Source: an uncultured Mycoplasmatota bacterium (lineage in GTDB: Bacteria; Bacillota_I; Bacilli_A; RF39; UBA660). From it: a stretch of 64,000 nucleotides of DNA. Numbering within the stretch: position 1 is the stretch's first letter; every line of letters starts with the position of its first letter. The notes under the pieces are model-generated. The model searched no databases. It saw only the letters and a list, made by a program, of their open reading frames with translations, and had not been told where the DNA came from. The position numbers were made by a program, and so were the translations under genes. This document shows positions 45,297 through 53,389 of the stretch, piece after piece. The stretch lies in assembly GCA_900544605.1 (NCBI GenBank), contig UQVP01000002.1, positions 17,334-81,333 of the forward strand. The letters run 5' to 3'.

Positions 45297-46283
45297 ATGT
45301 TTTTTAAAAAATTTAAAAAAGCATGTCTAACGCTTCTTCTTTCACTATTTATTATTCCAATAAATGCACTTGCTTATTCAGATTACATTATCGCTGGTGG
45401 AGAGAATATCGGTATAGAGATTAAAGCAAAAGGAATTATCGTTGTTGGTGTTTATAAAGTAGGAGATAATTATCCTGCAAGTGAAGCCGGAATAAAAGTA
45501 GGAGATATTATTACAAGTATCAATGATGAAGTAGTCGCAAATATCTCTGATTTATCTTCAAAAATAAATACTCGTGGTGATGATAATATTAAAATTGGAT
45601 ATGTAAGAGACAATATTAGTGATTATACCAATTTAAAATTATATAAAGATAACGATGTTTATAAAACTGGATTATATGTAAAAGATTCTATTTCTGGAAT
45701 AGGAACGTTAACATATATAGATCCTAACACTCGTCTTTTCGGTGCTTTAGGACATGAAATAATAGAAAAAAGCACTGGTAAAATATTAGAAGTAAAAGAT
45801 GGTAAAATATATGCGTCTAGTGTAACTAATATTGAGCCAAGTGTTAATGGTGTTCCAGGCGAGAAAAACGCTAAATTAAATAGTGATGAAGTATTAGGAG
45901 ATATCTTTGAAAACACGAGTAAAGGAATATTTGGTAATTACAAATTAGAAACAAATACTGGTAAAATATATAAAGTAGGAAAAATATCTGATATAAAAAA
46001 AGGAGACGCTATTATCAGAACTGTTATTGATAAAGACAATGTAGAAGAATTTGCTATTAATATTATTAAAATAAATAATAGTGGTGAAACAAAAAATATT
46101 GTTTTTGAAATAACAGATAAAAATTTACTTGAAAAAACTGGTGGTATAATTCAAGGAATGAGTGGATCACCTATCATTCAAGGTGATTTTATTATTGGAG
46201 CAGTAACCCACGTTGTAGTTGATGATACTACAAAGGGATATGGAATATTAATTACTAACATGTTAGAAGAAGCAGAAAACTAG
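45297..46283 (+). CDS. SpoIVB-like serine peptidase (S55)
   Basis: 328 residues. A membrane anchor (9-25), a PDZ domain (about 55-115; SEAGIKVGDIITSINDE) and an S55 peptidase domain are present. GALGHEI carries the catalytic His and QGMSGSPIIQGDFIIGAVTHV the catalytic Ser and its surroundings. In Bacillus, SpoIVB cuts SpoIVFA to switch on sigma-K. This copy is about 100 residues shorter than the Bacillus protein. SD AAAGGAGATG precedes ATG 45297. Confidence 0.88.
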   Translation: MFFKKFKKACLTLLLSLFIIPINALAYSDYIIAGGENIGIEIKAKGIIVVGVYKVGDNYPASEAGIKVGDIITSINDEVVANISDLSSKINTRGDDNIKIGYVRDNISDYTNLKLYKDNDVYKTGLYVKDSISGIGTLTYIDPNTRLFGALGHEIIEKSTGKILEVKDGKIYASSVTNIEPSVNGVPGEKNAKLNSDEVLGDIFENTSKGIFGNYKLETNTGKIYKVGKISDIKKGDAIIRTVIDKDNVEEFAINIIKINNSGETKNIVFEITDKNLLEKTGGIIQGMSGSPIIQGDFIIGAVTHVVVDDTTKGYGILITNMLEEAEN

Positions 46284-46301
46284 ATTTCTAGTTTTCTTTT
46301 T
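46274..46301 (+). terminator. Terminator overlapping the spoIVB-like stop
   Basis: AGAAAACTAGA / TCTAGTTTTCT stem with a T tail. The stop TAG is within the left arm. Confidence 0.88.
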
Positions 46302-46309
46302 GCTATAAT
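46301..46309 (+). promoter_or_regulatory. Extended -10 giving a leaderless mRNA
   Basis: TGCTATAAT ends 8 bp before ATG 46317, so transcription should start at or next to the start codon. No SD is present. Confidence 0.65.
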
Positions 46310-46316
46310 ATGTATC

Positions 46317-47153
46317 ATGAAGAAGTTTAAAAAAATATATATAGAAATAACAAATAAATGTAACTTAAATTGTTCTTTTTGCTCCAAAAGCAATAAAAAG
46401 AAAAAAGAAATGAGTACAATTGAATTTGAAAATGTATTAAAAAAGATAGATGCTTATGCAGATTACATCTATTTACACGTGAAAGGAGAACCTTTATTAC
46501 ATTCTCATTTTAACGATATTTTAACTCTTAGTAAAAAGTATCACAAACAAGTTAATATTACTACAAATGGCACTTTATTAAAGTCTAAATTGTTTGATAT
46601 AGTAAATTCAAATGTTGTAAGACAAATAAATATTTCGATGCAAAGTATGGTTAATGAAAACTATTTGAATGATATTTTAGAAAGTGTAAAATATATTTTA
46701 AGTAATTCAAATATTCAAATTGTTTTAAGATTTTGGGCTTTAGAAAATAATCAGTTTTCTAATTTACAAAAAGATATTATCATGAAGATAATTAAATATT
46801 TTAAGCTTGATGCTAACATCATAAAAGATATAAAAGAAAAAAATAATATTACTTTATGTGAAAGATTATATTTAAATAAAGAATCTTTATTTGTTTGGCC
46901 ATCACTTGAAAATGATTATTATAATGAAGTAGGGAAGTGTTATGGACTTAAAACACACGTTGGAATACTTGCAGATGGTACTGTAGTTCCTTGCTGTTTA
47001 GATTCTGAAGGAATAATTGCTTTAGGCAACATATTTAATGAAAACTTTGATGATATTATTAATTCAAAGCGTAGTCAGGATATGATTAAAAATTTTAATA
47101 ATAATAAAGTATGTGAGTTATTATGTAAAAAATGTAGTTTTAAAGATAAATAA
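46317..47153 (+). CDS. Radical SAM protein with C-terminal cysteine cluster
   Basis: 278 residues. IEITNKCNLNCSFC is the C-x3-C-x2-C motif that binds the SAM-cleaving 4Fe-4S cluster, followed by HVKGEPLLH (the GEP motif) and VNITTNGTLL. The C-terminus has VVPCCLDSEG and CKKCSF, a SPASM/twitch-like second cluster. Such proteins mature peptides or activate enzymes. No small precursor peptide is visible next to it. The phosphoesterase gene follows 11 bp later. Confidence 0.88.
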   Translation: MKKFKKIYIEITNKCNLNCSFCSKSNKKKKEMSTIEFENVLKKIDAYADYIYLHVKGEPLLHSHFNDILTLSKKYHKQVNITTNGTLLKSKLFDIVNSNVVRQINISMQSMVNENYLNDILESVKYILSNSNIQIVLRFWALENNQFSNLQKDIIMKIIKYFKLDANIIKDIKEKNNITLCERLYLNKESLFVWPSLENDYYNEVGKCYGLKTHVGILADGTVVPCCLDSEGIIALGNIFNENFDDIINSKRSQDMIKNFNNNKVCELLCKKCSFKDK

Positions 47154-47164
47154 GGAGTGATTTC

Positions 47165-47863
47165 ATGATATATATAACAGTAGATAAACACGCAAATTTT
47201 TATGAAGTATATAATTTTTGTGAAGAAGAAAAAACAAATATAAATGATTTAATGATAATTTTAGGTGACGCTGGGATAAACTATTTTAATGATGAAAGAG
47301 ATTATAAATTAAAAAACAAATTAAAAGAATGTAATATAACTTTTTTCTGTGTACACGGAAATCATGAAGAAAGACCAGAAAATATTAAAACTTATAAGAA
47401 AAAGAACTTTTGTAATGGAATAGTATATTATGAAGAAGAATATCCAAATATACTATTTGCTAAAGATGGAGAGATATATAATTTAGATAATAAAAGTGTT
47501 TTAACTATAGGTGGAGCATATTCTGTAGATAAAGAATATCGATTAATCTTTGGTTATCAGTGGTATGAATCAGAACAACCAAGTGAAGAAACTAAAAAGA
47601 AAATACTTGATATTGTTAATAAAAATAAAGATGTTGATATTGTATTAAGTCATACTTGCCCTTATAAATATATACCTAGAGAAGTATTTTTATCTGGAAT
47701 AGATCAATCAAAAGTTGATAATAGTACTGAGTATTTCTTGGATGAAGTTGAAAATAAATTAATATATAAAAAATGGTATTGTGGCCACTATCATACAGAA
47801 AAACAAATAGGTAAAATAGAATTTATGTTTAATACAATTAAAAAGTTTGACGATAAAAAATGA
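47165..47863 (+). CDS. Calcineurin-like metallophosphoesterase
   Basis: 232 residues. LGDAG (motif II), HGNHEERP (motif III), LSHTCPY and CGHYHTE (H-x-H) are the metal ligands. The first motif reads VDKHANF, not D-x-H-G, so D and H are kept but the context is unusual. Substrate is unknown. It shares a transcript with the radical SAM gene and ends in a bidirectional terminator. Confidence 0.85.
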   Translation: MIYITVDKHANFYEVYNFCEEEKTNINDLMIILGDAGINYFNDERDYKLKNKLKECNITFFCVHGNHEERPENIKTYKKKNFCNGIVYYEEEYPNILFAKDGEIYNLDNKSVLTIGGAYSVDKEYRLIFGYQWYESEQPSEETKKKILDIVNKNKDVDIVLSHTCPYKYIPREVFLSGIDQSKVDNSTEYFLDEVENKLIYKKWYCGHYHTEKQIGKIEFMFNTIKKFDDKK

Positions 47864-47886
47864 GAAAATTAATTCTCATTTTTTAA
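47856..47886. terminator. Bidirectional terminator between convergent genes
   Basis: AAAAAATGAGAA / TTCTCATTTTTT, a 12-bp stem. Both stop codons are inside. Confidence 0.9.
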
Positions 47887-48564
47887 GTATCCATATTTTT
47901 TCATTGCACTCTCTACTTGCTTATATCTTTGATTAGCTAAATTTTTATTAACATTAGGAGAATAAACAGAAGGAGCAGCAGGAAGTCCTGCTAACATAAT
48001 GGCTTCTTCTAGTGTTAAATCGTTCGCACTTTTACCATAATAACCTTTGCTAGCGTTTTCAATTCCATAGTATCCATCGCCAAAGTAAATAATATTAACA
48101 TATAATTCTAAAATTTCATTTTTAGTAAGTTTTTTTTCTAAATCTAGAGCTACAAATAATTCTGCTACTTTGCGAGTAAATTCTTTTTTTTGACTAAAAT
48201 ACATATTTTTAGCTAGTTGTTGAGTTATAGTACTGCCACCCATTCCTAACGATTTAGTTTTAATATTAGAGAATAGTGCTCCAAAAGTTGATATTAAATC
48301 AATTCCTTTGTGCTTATAAAACCTGTGATCCTCAACTGCAATAACCGCATCTTTATAATATTTTGATACATCTTCAATTTTTATATAATTGTCTTGCATT
48401 TTAATGCTATTAATTTTTTCTTCAATTGATATTTCATTTATTGCAGCTTGATAAGTAATGTATCCCTTATAAAATATTACATTACATATAACAAGAAAAG
48501 CAATAAAGATTAGTAGTAAAATTTTAATTATAGGATTTAGAGGTTTTCTTTTTTTCTTTGCCAT
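47869..48564 (-). CDS. Monofunctional peptidoglycan transglycosylase (GT51)
   Basis: 231 residues. A basic N-terminus and one helix (about 14-33) anchor it. The GT51 domain has AVEDHRFYKHKGID (catalytic Glu), GGSTITQQLAKN, RKVAELFVALDLE and KNEILELYVNIIYFG. No transpeptidase domain follows, so it polymerises glycan strands only. The start at 48564 has SD AGGTGG; GTG 48573 lies within the SD. Confidence 0.93.
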   Translation of the reverse strand: MAKKKRKPLNPIIKILLLIFIAFLVICNVIFYKGYITYQAAINEISIEEKINSIKMQDNYIKIEDVSKYYKDAVIAVEDHRFYKHKGIDLISTFGALFSNIKTKSLGMGGSTITQQLAKNMYFSQKKEFTRKVAELFVALDLEKKLTKNEILELYVNIIYFGDGYYGIENASKGYYGKSANDLTLEEAIMLAGLPAAPSVYSPNVNKNLANQRYKQVESAMKKYGYLKNEN

Positions 48565-48624
48565 AAATACCACCTAATATAATTATATCTCATATAAGTA
48601 TTAAAACAAATAAAAGATAATAAA

Positions 48625-48650
48625 AAAAATTATTGCTTTACAATAATTTT
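48625..48650 (-). terminator. Terminator of the small membrane peptide gene
   Basis: On the minus strand AAATTATTG-TAAAG-CAATAATTT plus a T-run directly after the stop. Confidence 0.75.
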
Positions 48651-48735
48651 AAATAAAGATAATTGTTGCTACAAAAGATCCTATCATTACAAGCAACATT
48701 ATCCAAACTACTATTTTTTGAACTTTTTTATCCAT
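48649..48735 (-). CDS. 28-aa single-helix membrane protein (DUF4044-like)
   Basis: The product begins MDKKVQKIVVWIMLLVMIGS and continues FVATIIFI. TATAAT and SD GAGGTG precede it and a terminator follows, so it is a complete tiny gene. K-K-V-Q-K plus V-W-I-M-L-x-V-M-x-G-S is the pattern of the DUF4044 micro-proteins found across Firmicutes. Function unknown. Confidence 0.7.
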   Translation of the reverse strand: MDKKVQKIVVWIMLLVMIGSFVATIIFI

Positions 48736-48821
48736 AATGCACCTCAACATAATTATAATACATTTTAAAGTTTTTTGGAATATAAATAATTTACTTTCAT
48801 ATTTTTAATTAGAGGTGAATC

Positions 48822-49451
48822 ATGAAAAAAGTAACGGACAAGTTCAAAATAACTATTAAACATAATAAAAAAGTAATATTCTTTCTAGGAATAATAGCTG
48901 TAATAGCCATAATATTTGGTTCATTATTTAGTGTTATGTTAAATGAAAGTGATAAAAATTTAACTCTGGAGTATATAAATAATTTTTTTGAAAATATCAA
49001 AAATAATAATTTAAATTATATTTTAGCTTTAAAAAATGGTAGTATAAGTTCTCTAGGTTTTATTTTAATAGTGTGGCTTTTGGGAGTATCTATAATTGGA
49101 ATGCCTATAGTGTTATTTATGTATTTTTCAAAATTTTTTGTAATAGGATTTTCTATTTCAAGTATTATTAAGGGTTATGGTCTTAAAGGATGTTTACTTA
49201 GTTTTGCTTACATATTTCCTCATCATATCATATACATTATAGTTTATACTATTTTAACTGTATATTCTATTAAGATGTCTATTAAACTCATTTCAACGAT
49301 TATAAAAAAAGATAAAATAGATTTTAAACCTATTATTAATAAATATCTTTTAGTACTTTTATTATCTGCTATTATTGCTGTTTTAACGCTTCTTTTTGAA
49401 GTGTTTATTACTCCTAAATTTATTAACCTTATTTTATTATTAGTAAAATAG
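48822..49451 (+). CDS. SpoIIM-like membrane protein
   Basis: 209 residues with five or six helices. ILALKNGSISSLGFILIVWL, FSKFFVIGFSISSIIKGYG and FAYIFPHHIIYII match stage II sporulation protein M and its DUF95 relatives. In sporulating bacteria SpoIIM is part of the DMP septal peptidoglycan hydrolase complex; spoIID and spoIIP are not in the window. SD AGAGGTG precedes ATG 48822. Confidence 0.82.
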   Translation: MKKVTDKFKITIKHNKKVIFFLGIIAVIAIIFGSLFSVMLNESDKNLTLEYINNFFENIKNNNLNYILALKNGSISSLGFILIVWLLGVSIIGMPIVLFMYFSKFFVIGFSISSIIKGYGLKGCLLSFAYIFPHHIIYIIVYTILTVYSIKMSIKLISTIIKKDKIDFKPIINKYLLVLLLSAIIAVLTLLFEVFITPKFINLILLLVK

Positions 49452-49456
49452 GGGAG

Positions 49457-49486
49457 AAAGACAAGAAAAATCATCTTGTCTTTTAC
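49457..49486 (+). terminator. Intrinsic terminator
   Basis: AAAGACAAGA / TCTTGTCTTT stem with a TTTA tail. Confidence 0.8.
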
Positions 49487-49543
49487 TTTACACTTGACAA
49501 TTGACATAGAAGTGTTAAAATGATAATAGGAGGTTTTAAGAAT

Positions 49544-50326
49544 ATGGAAAGATTAAACGAAATATTACATGAATTAGGTATCTCAAAAGTTAAACTAGCC
49601 AAATTTTTAGGAGTTTCTAGACAAATGATTTATAATTATTTAGAACTAGATGATATTAACAAATGGCCAAAAGATAAAAAAGTATTATTATTAAATTTAT
49701 TAGGTATTAAATCACCAGAGGAGTTAAATAATATTAAAGTAGACACCGATTATATATTAAGTGTTGAAAATAGATTAAATAGCTTGGTAGAAAGTGAACA
49801 AAGTATTCATAATGCAATGGATAAATCTATTTATGAAGGATTAGGTAAAAGTCAAAAGGAACTTTTTCAAAATTTAATAGATATTATTAAAGAAAAATTA
49901 GATGATGAAAAAGATCATGAATCATATTTTGCAATGAAATATCTTTATAACTTTTTACAATCTATGAACTCTTCTGTAGAGCTTAAATACATGTTAGCGT
50001 ATGTTGCTAAAGCCACAGGATTTGTTAAACCAAGTGAGTTTGCTTTTAACGAAGATGAACAATTTACTTTTGAAGCTATTATGTTCTCTGCTATGACATT
50101 ATATAATGGGGGAGGGGCTTCTAAAGCAAAATTGGCTGAATCTCACAAACGTTTTGTTGCTCATATCGAACATAAGATGGAAGAAAAAATCAGTCGTACT
50201 TTAGAGCTTAATACCATTAAAGTTCAAGCACTAAAGGAATTAAATTATACAGAAATAAATGAACAAAATGCTGCTGAAGTATTTGAAAAAATAGCTGAAA
50301 TTCAATCTCGTAATGTTACAAATTAA
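49544..50326 (+). CDS. HTH transcriptional regulator
   Basis: 260 residues. The N-terminal helix-turn-helix is MERLNEILHELGISKVKLAK followed by FLGVSRQMIYNYLEL. The rest is helical and of no family I recognise. TTGACA (49494-49499) and TAAAAT (49516-49521), with AGGAGG before ATG 49544, form its promoter region. It stands alone between a terminator and the gene-free AT-rich tract. Targets are unknown. Confidence 0.75.
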   Translation: MERLNEILHELGISKVKLAKFLGVSRQMIYNYLELDDINKWPKDKKVLLLNLLGIKSPEELNNIKVDTDYILSVENRLNSLVESEQSIHNAMDKSIYEGLGKSQKELFQNLIDIIKEKLDDEKDHESYFAMKYLYNFLQSMNSSVELKYMLAYVAKATGFVKPSEFAFNEDEQFTFEAIMFSAMTLYNGGGASKAKLAESHKRFVAHIEHKMEEKISRTLELNTIKVQALKELNYTEINEQNAAEVFEKIAEIQSRNVTN

Positions 50327-50352
50327 AATAGGTTAAGACCCCTATTTTTTTG
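50326..50352 (+). terminator. Terminator of the HTH gene
   Basis: AAATAGG / CCTATTT stem with T-run. A second hairpin, ACTCCCC/GGGGAGT (50356-50395), follows. Confidence 0.8.
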
Positions 50353-50395
50353 TTTACTCCCCCTACTTTAATATTTTTTTAAAAAAGGGGAGTTA

Positions 50396-50840
50396 TATTT
50401 TAAAAATAACAACTATATAAAATATATAGATTAATTTTAAGCACTTTTTAATTTAAAAGCAATATAGTTGTTAAGCTCGATTGCTTAAAATTAATCACTA
50501 AAATAGAATATAGTTATGTAGTTATGACATACATAATAAATTATTTATAAATATAAGTTAATTTAAATTTAAAATTAAAATAATGATATTAATAACAATA
50601 AAATAAATTTATAATTCAAAATAATACTACATATGTATTATTAATTATAATTATATAAAATATACATAATATAATAGATAACTATATATATTAAAAACAT
50701 TAAAAAATGCTAAAAAAGCATAAAATTATTAATTAAATTAAAATTCGAATAATGAATATTATGTTAACTTCTTATAATTAACAAATATTACCACTTATAA
50801 ATAATAATAGTAGAACAATAATAATACTGGGTGATGAAAG
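50396..50840. other. Gene-free, extremely AT-rich tract
   Basis: No ORF or RNA gene is recognised. The four lines from 50521 to 50760 contain only about 9% G+C (22 of 240), far below the surroundings. The left end holds the interleaved inverted repeats. No DnaA-box cluster or iterons were seen. Confidence 0.7.
50408..50496. repeat. Interleaved perfect inverted repeats
   Basis: AACAACTATAT (50408-50418) is complementary to ATATAGTTGTT (50462-50472), and GATTAATTTTAAGC (50429-50442) to GCTTAAAATTAATC (50483-50496). Order a-b-a'-b' is that of an H-type pseudoknot in RNA. Two small hairpins (50441-50460 and AAGC/GCTT at 50473-50486) lie between. Confidence 0.7.
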
Positions 50841-50999
50841 ATGAAAAAGAATAAAAAGATGGATTCAAAAAATACTAACAGTAAAACAAATAACTGCAAA
50901 AATAATTCTTGCAAAGATTGTAAAAACTGTAAGTCAAATGAAAAATCTAGCGAAGCTTCTTATGATGCCAGAGCTAAAGATTCATTAGATTTTGAATAA
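50841..50999 (+). CDS. 52-aa cysteine-rich small protein
   Basis: SD GGGTGAT and ATG 50841. The product is Lys/Asn-rich and contains N-C-K-N-N-S-C-K-D-C-K-N-C-K (four Cys spaced 4-2-2), then an acidic end, DARAKDSLDFE. The Cys cluster could bind metal. A terminator follows. No family recognised. Confidence 0.6.
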   Translation: MKKNKKMDSKNTNSKTNNCKNNSCKDCKNCKSNEKSSEASYDARAKDSLDFE

Positions 51000-51007
51000 T
51001 TACCCAA

Positions 51008-51032
51008 AAAAGAAGCAATATATGCTTCTTTT
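51008..51032. terminator. Terminator between convergent genes
   Basis: AAAAGAAGCA / TGCTTCTTTT stem, with A- and T-runs on the two sides. Confidence 0.8.
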
Positions 51033-51050
51033 ACTTTATTCCCTACTCTT

Positions 51051-52259
51051 TTATATATTAAAATTACCATTTTTAAATATTAGTTTTTTGCCTTCAATTG
51101 TATCTGCTTCTATTTCTAAATCTGATGTTCCAATCATAAAATCAACATGGTAATTAGAAATATTACAGCCTAATTTTTTAAGCTCATCTGAAGTTAAATT
51201 TTTACCATTATAAAAAGCATTTGGGAAACCTCTACCTACAGCTAAATGACAAGATGCATTTTCATCATATAAAGTTGAATTATATACAACACCTGTGTTT
51301 GAAATTGGTGAATCATAGGGAACTAATGCAACTTCTCCTAAATATTTAGTATTGTCAAAATTGTTTAAAAGATTTTTTAAATACTTCTCTCCTACTTCTG
51401 CATGACAATCAACGGCTATCCCGTTTTCAAATTTAATCCAAAAATTTTCAATTTTATTTTCATCATAGATTAAAGGCTTACTAGAATAAACTATGCCATT
51501 TGTTTCACGGTAATCAGGAGTTGTAAATATTTCATAACTAGGCATATTAACAATAACACCACTGTTTTTATCTAAATTCATCCATGTATTTTTATCAGGA
51601 ATTTTAACTGTTAAATCTGTTCCTAAAGAATTTTTATAATGCATATAAGATATTTTTAAATTATTTAATTTTTCTTTATATATATTATTGCTTTTTATAT
51701 AATCATTCCAAGCTTTAATTGGATCTTCTTTATCAACCATGCACATTTTCATAATAGATAAATAAAGTTTTTGATAAGCATTTGGGTCATTATTAAATAC
51801 TTCTTTAGCCCATTTTTCATTAGGAAGACTAACTATGCACCATGGGAACAAATACTTAGCTACATTTTCTTTATAATATGATATTGTTTTTATTCTTTCT
51901 TTAGCTAGTTTAGTAAGTTTTTCATTGTCAATATTTTTCATTAGATTAGGAATAGTTGAAGTTAAAAATAGTAAACAGCCACCTTTTTTTGCATACTCAT
52001 CCCATTTACTTCTATCAACAATTTTATTATTTTTAATGTCTTTTATATTTGTTTTTAGTAAATAATCGTGTACTTCATATAAATCATTTATATTAATATA
52101 AATATCACTAATACCTAATTCTAGCGCACGTTTTTTTACTTTTTCCGCAAATGGTAAATGTTCTTTTAAATCACAATTGATTAATAATGAATTGGTATTT
52201 TTAAAATTTAAACATCTTTTTAAAATCAAATCAATATATTTATTTTCTAATTCTGTCAT
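51051..52259 (-). CDS. M29 family aminopeptidase (AmpS/PepS type)
   Basis: 402 residues of a cytosolic metallopeptidase. MPSYEIFTTPDYRETNG, YLGEVALVPYDSPI (metal Glu), ENASCHLAVGRGF (metal His) and NYHVDFMIGTSDLEIE (His and Asp ligands) are the M29 motifs. It trims N-terminal residues from peptides. SD AAGGAGG precedes the start at 52259. Confidence 0.94.
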   Translation of the reverse strand: MTELENKYIDLILKRCLNFKNTNSLLINCDLKEHLPFAEKVKKRALELGISDIYININDLYEVHDYLLKTNIKDIKNNKIVDRSKWDEYAKKGGCLLFLTSTIPNLMKNIDNEKLTKLAKERIKTISYYKENVAKYLFPWCIVSLPNEKWAKEVFNNDPNAYQKLYLSIMKMCMVDKEDPIKAWNDYIKSNNIYKEKLNNLKISYMHYKNSLGTDLTVKIPDKNTWMNLDKNSGVIVNMPSYEIFTTPDYRETNGIVYSSKPLIYDENKIENFWIKFENGIAVDCHAEVGEKYLKNLLNNFDNTKYLGEVALVPYDSPISNTGVVYNSTLYDENASCHLAVGRGFPNAFYNGKNLTSDELKKLGCNISNYHVDFMIGTSDLEIEADTIEGKKLIFKNGNFNI

Positions 52260-52297
52260 TGAATAAACCTCCTTAATGCTTATTATAACATGATTAA

Positions 52298-53044
52298 CTA
52301 GAATAAGAAATGATTAATAGCCATAAATATTATTCCTATAACAAAAAATATATAAGATAACGATTTATTTTTATAACTTAGTGATTTAGGTAATAGTTCA
52401 AAGAATGATATATAGCTCATTATTCCAGCTATCATAGCCATTAATAAACCCATAACCAGATTATTCATGAATGGTTTTAAAAAAAGAAAGGCAAGTAGTG
52501 CTCCGAATGGCTCTGATATTGCAGAAACAAGTGTATAAAACAATGCTTTTTTTCTATTTCCTGTCGAATAAAAAATAGGGACTGCAATACTTATTCCTTC
52601 TGGTATATTATGTAATGCAATGGCAATAGTTAAAGATAATCCTAAACTCAAATTGGTACTAGTAGTCATAAATGTAGCTATCCCTTCAGGGATATTATGC
52701 ATAATAATAGCAAACATAGATATTATCCCTACCCTATATAAGCCTTTTTTAGAATTATTATCAACTTCAGGCATACACTTATCTATTTTTCTAGTTAATA
52801 ATGCTCCTAGCACCATAAAAACAGTAATTATAAGTATTTCTATAATACTTTTATAATTTAAAAGAGTTATAGCTTCAGGAATTAGATCTAAAATAGATAC
52901 AGTAAGCATAACTCCAGACGCAAAAGATAAAGAAGCTACTACTACCCTATTTGTTTTTTCTTTAAAAAAAATTAAAATGGTTCCAATCATTGTAGAAAAA
53001 CCAGCTATAAAAGTTAAAAGAAAACTATATAATGTAATGGACAT
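52298..53044 (-). CDS. ZIP family metal transporter (ZupT-like)
   Basis: 248 residues, eight helices. The two metal-site helices read MHNIPEGIATF and LHNIPEGISIAVP, the H-N-x-P-E-G signatures, and GIMSYISFFELLP completes the core. It imports zinc or other divalent metals. SD GGTGAT precedes the start. It may share a transcript with the aminopeptidase 38 bp downstream, a metalloenzyme. Confidence 0.92.
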   Translation of the reverse strand: MSITLYSFLLTFIAGFSTMIGTILIFFKEKTNRVVVASLSFASGVMLTVSILDLIPEAITLLNYKSIIEILIITVFMVLGALLTRKIDKCMPEVDNNSKKGLYRVGIISMFAIIMHNIPEGIATFMTTSTNLSLGLSLTIAIALHNIPEGISIAVPIFYSTGNRKKALFYTLVSAISEPFGALLAFLFLKPFMNNLVMGLLMAMIAGIMSYISFFELLPKSLSYKNKSLSYIFFVIGIIFMAINHFLF

Positions 53045-53151
53045 AGTATCACCATTTAATTATATAGCTTTTAACTAATATTATGTTTAAAATGTTATAG
53101 TTTGTACATATTAAAACAGTAAACTTGTTTTGCATATTTTATGTCAAAATC

Positions 53152-53180
53152 TTGACTTTTAGCATAAAATATAGTATATT
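53152..53180 (+). promoter_or_regulatory. Promoter of the type III antitoxin RNA
   Basis: TTGACT (53152-53157), a 17-bp spacer and TATATT (53175-53180). Confidence 0.75.
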
Positions 53181-53213
53181 ATTATTGCATTTGAAGAAGT
53201 GCATCAATAAGAA

Positions 53214-53318
53214 AATGTTTCTCGCTCCCGGATGGTGCGAGTAATAAATTATTCCGGTCGACAATGTTTCTCGCTCTCGGGTGGTGCGAGTAATAAATTA
53301 TCCCGAATGAAAATGTTT
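53214..53318 (+). repeat. 49-nt tandem repeats (2 full + 1 partial)
   Basis: Period is exactly 49 nt; both full copies share AATGTTTCTCGCTC and GGTGCGAGTAATAAATTAT. Confidence 0.95.
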
Positions 53319-53319
53319 T

Positions 53320-53354
53320 GAAAACTTTATCTTAATTGATAGAGTTTTCTTTTA
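53320..53354 (+). terminator. Terminator between antitoxin RNA and toxin
   Basis: GAAAACTTTATC / GATAGAGTTTTC stem with a TTTTA tail. Confidence 0.85.
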
Positions 53355-53389
53355 CTTTATGATAAAATCATGTCAAAGGAGTTGATGTT

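Larger units (their letters stand above)
53187..53354 (+). ncRNA. cptI: Type III antitoxin RNA (CptI-like) with tandem pseudoknot repeats
   Basis: Two full 49-nt repeats start at 53214 and 53263, and a fragment AATGTTT of a third begins at 53312, exactly in phase. Unit 1 has CTCGC/GCGAG (53221-53225, 53237-53241) interleaved with CCGGA/TCCGG (53228-53232, 53253-53257). Unit 2 has CTCGC/GCGAG with TCGGG/CCCGA (53277-53281, 53302-53306). The second helix differs by compensating changes, so both units fold as H-type pseudoknots. A terminator (53320-53354) separates it from the toxin gene, as in all type III systems; partial read-through sets toxin level. Confidence 0.93.

Noticed and set aside
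45297..46283. HtrA/DegP protease
   Set aside because: PDZ precedes the peptidase domain and GALGHEI/QGMSGSP are SpoIVB (S55) motifs.
50396..50840. Chromosomal origin of replication
   Set aside because: No DnaA-box cluster (TTATCCACA type) was seen and dnaA/dnaN are not adjacent.
53214..53318. CRISPR-like repeats
   Set aside because: Units are adjacent with no spacers, form pseudoknots and precede a ToxN-like toxin, so they are type III antitoxin repeats.
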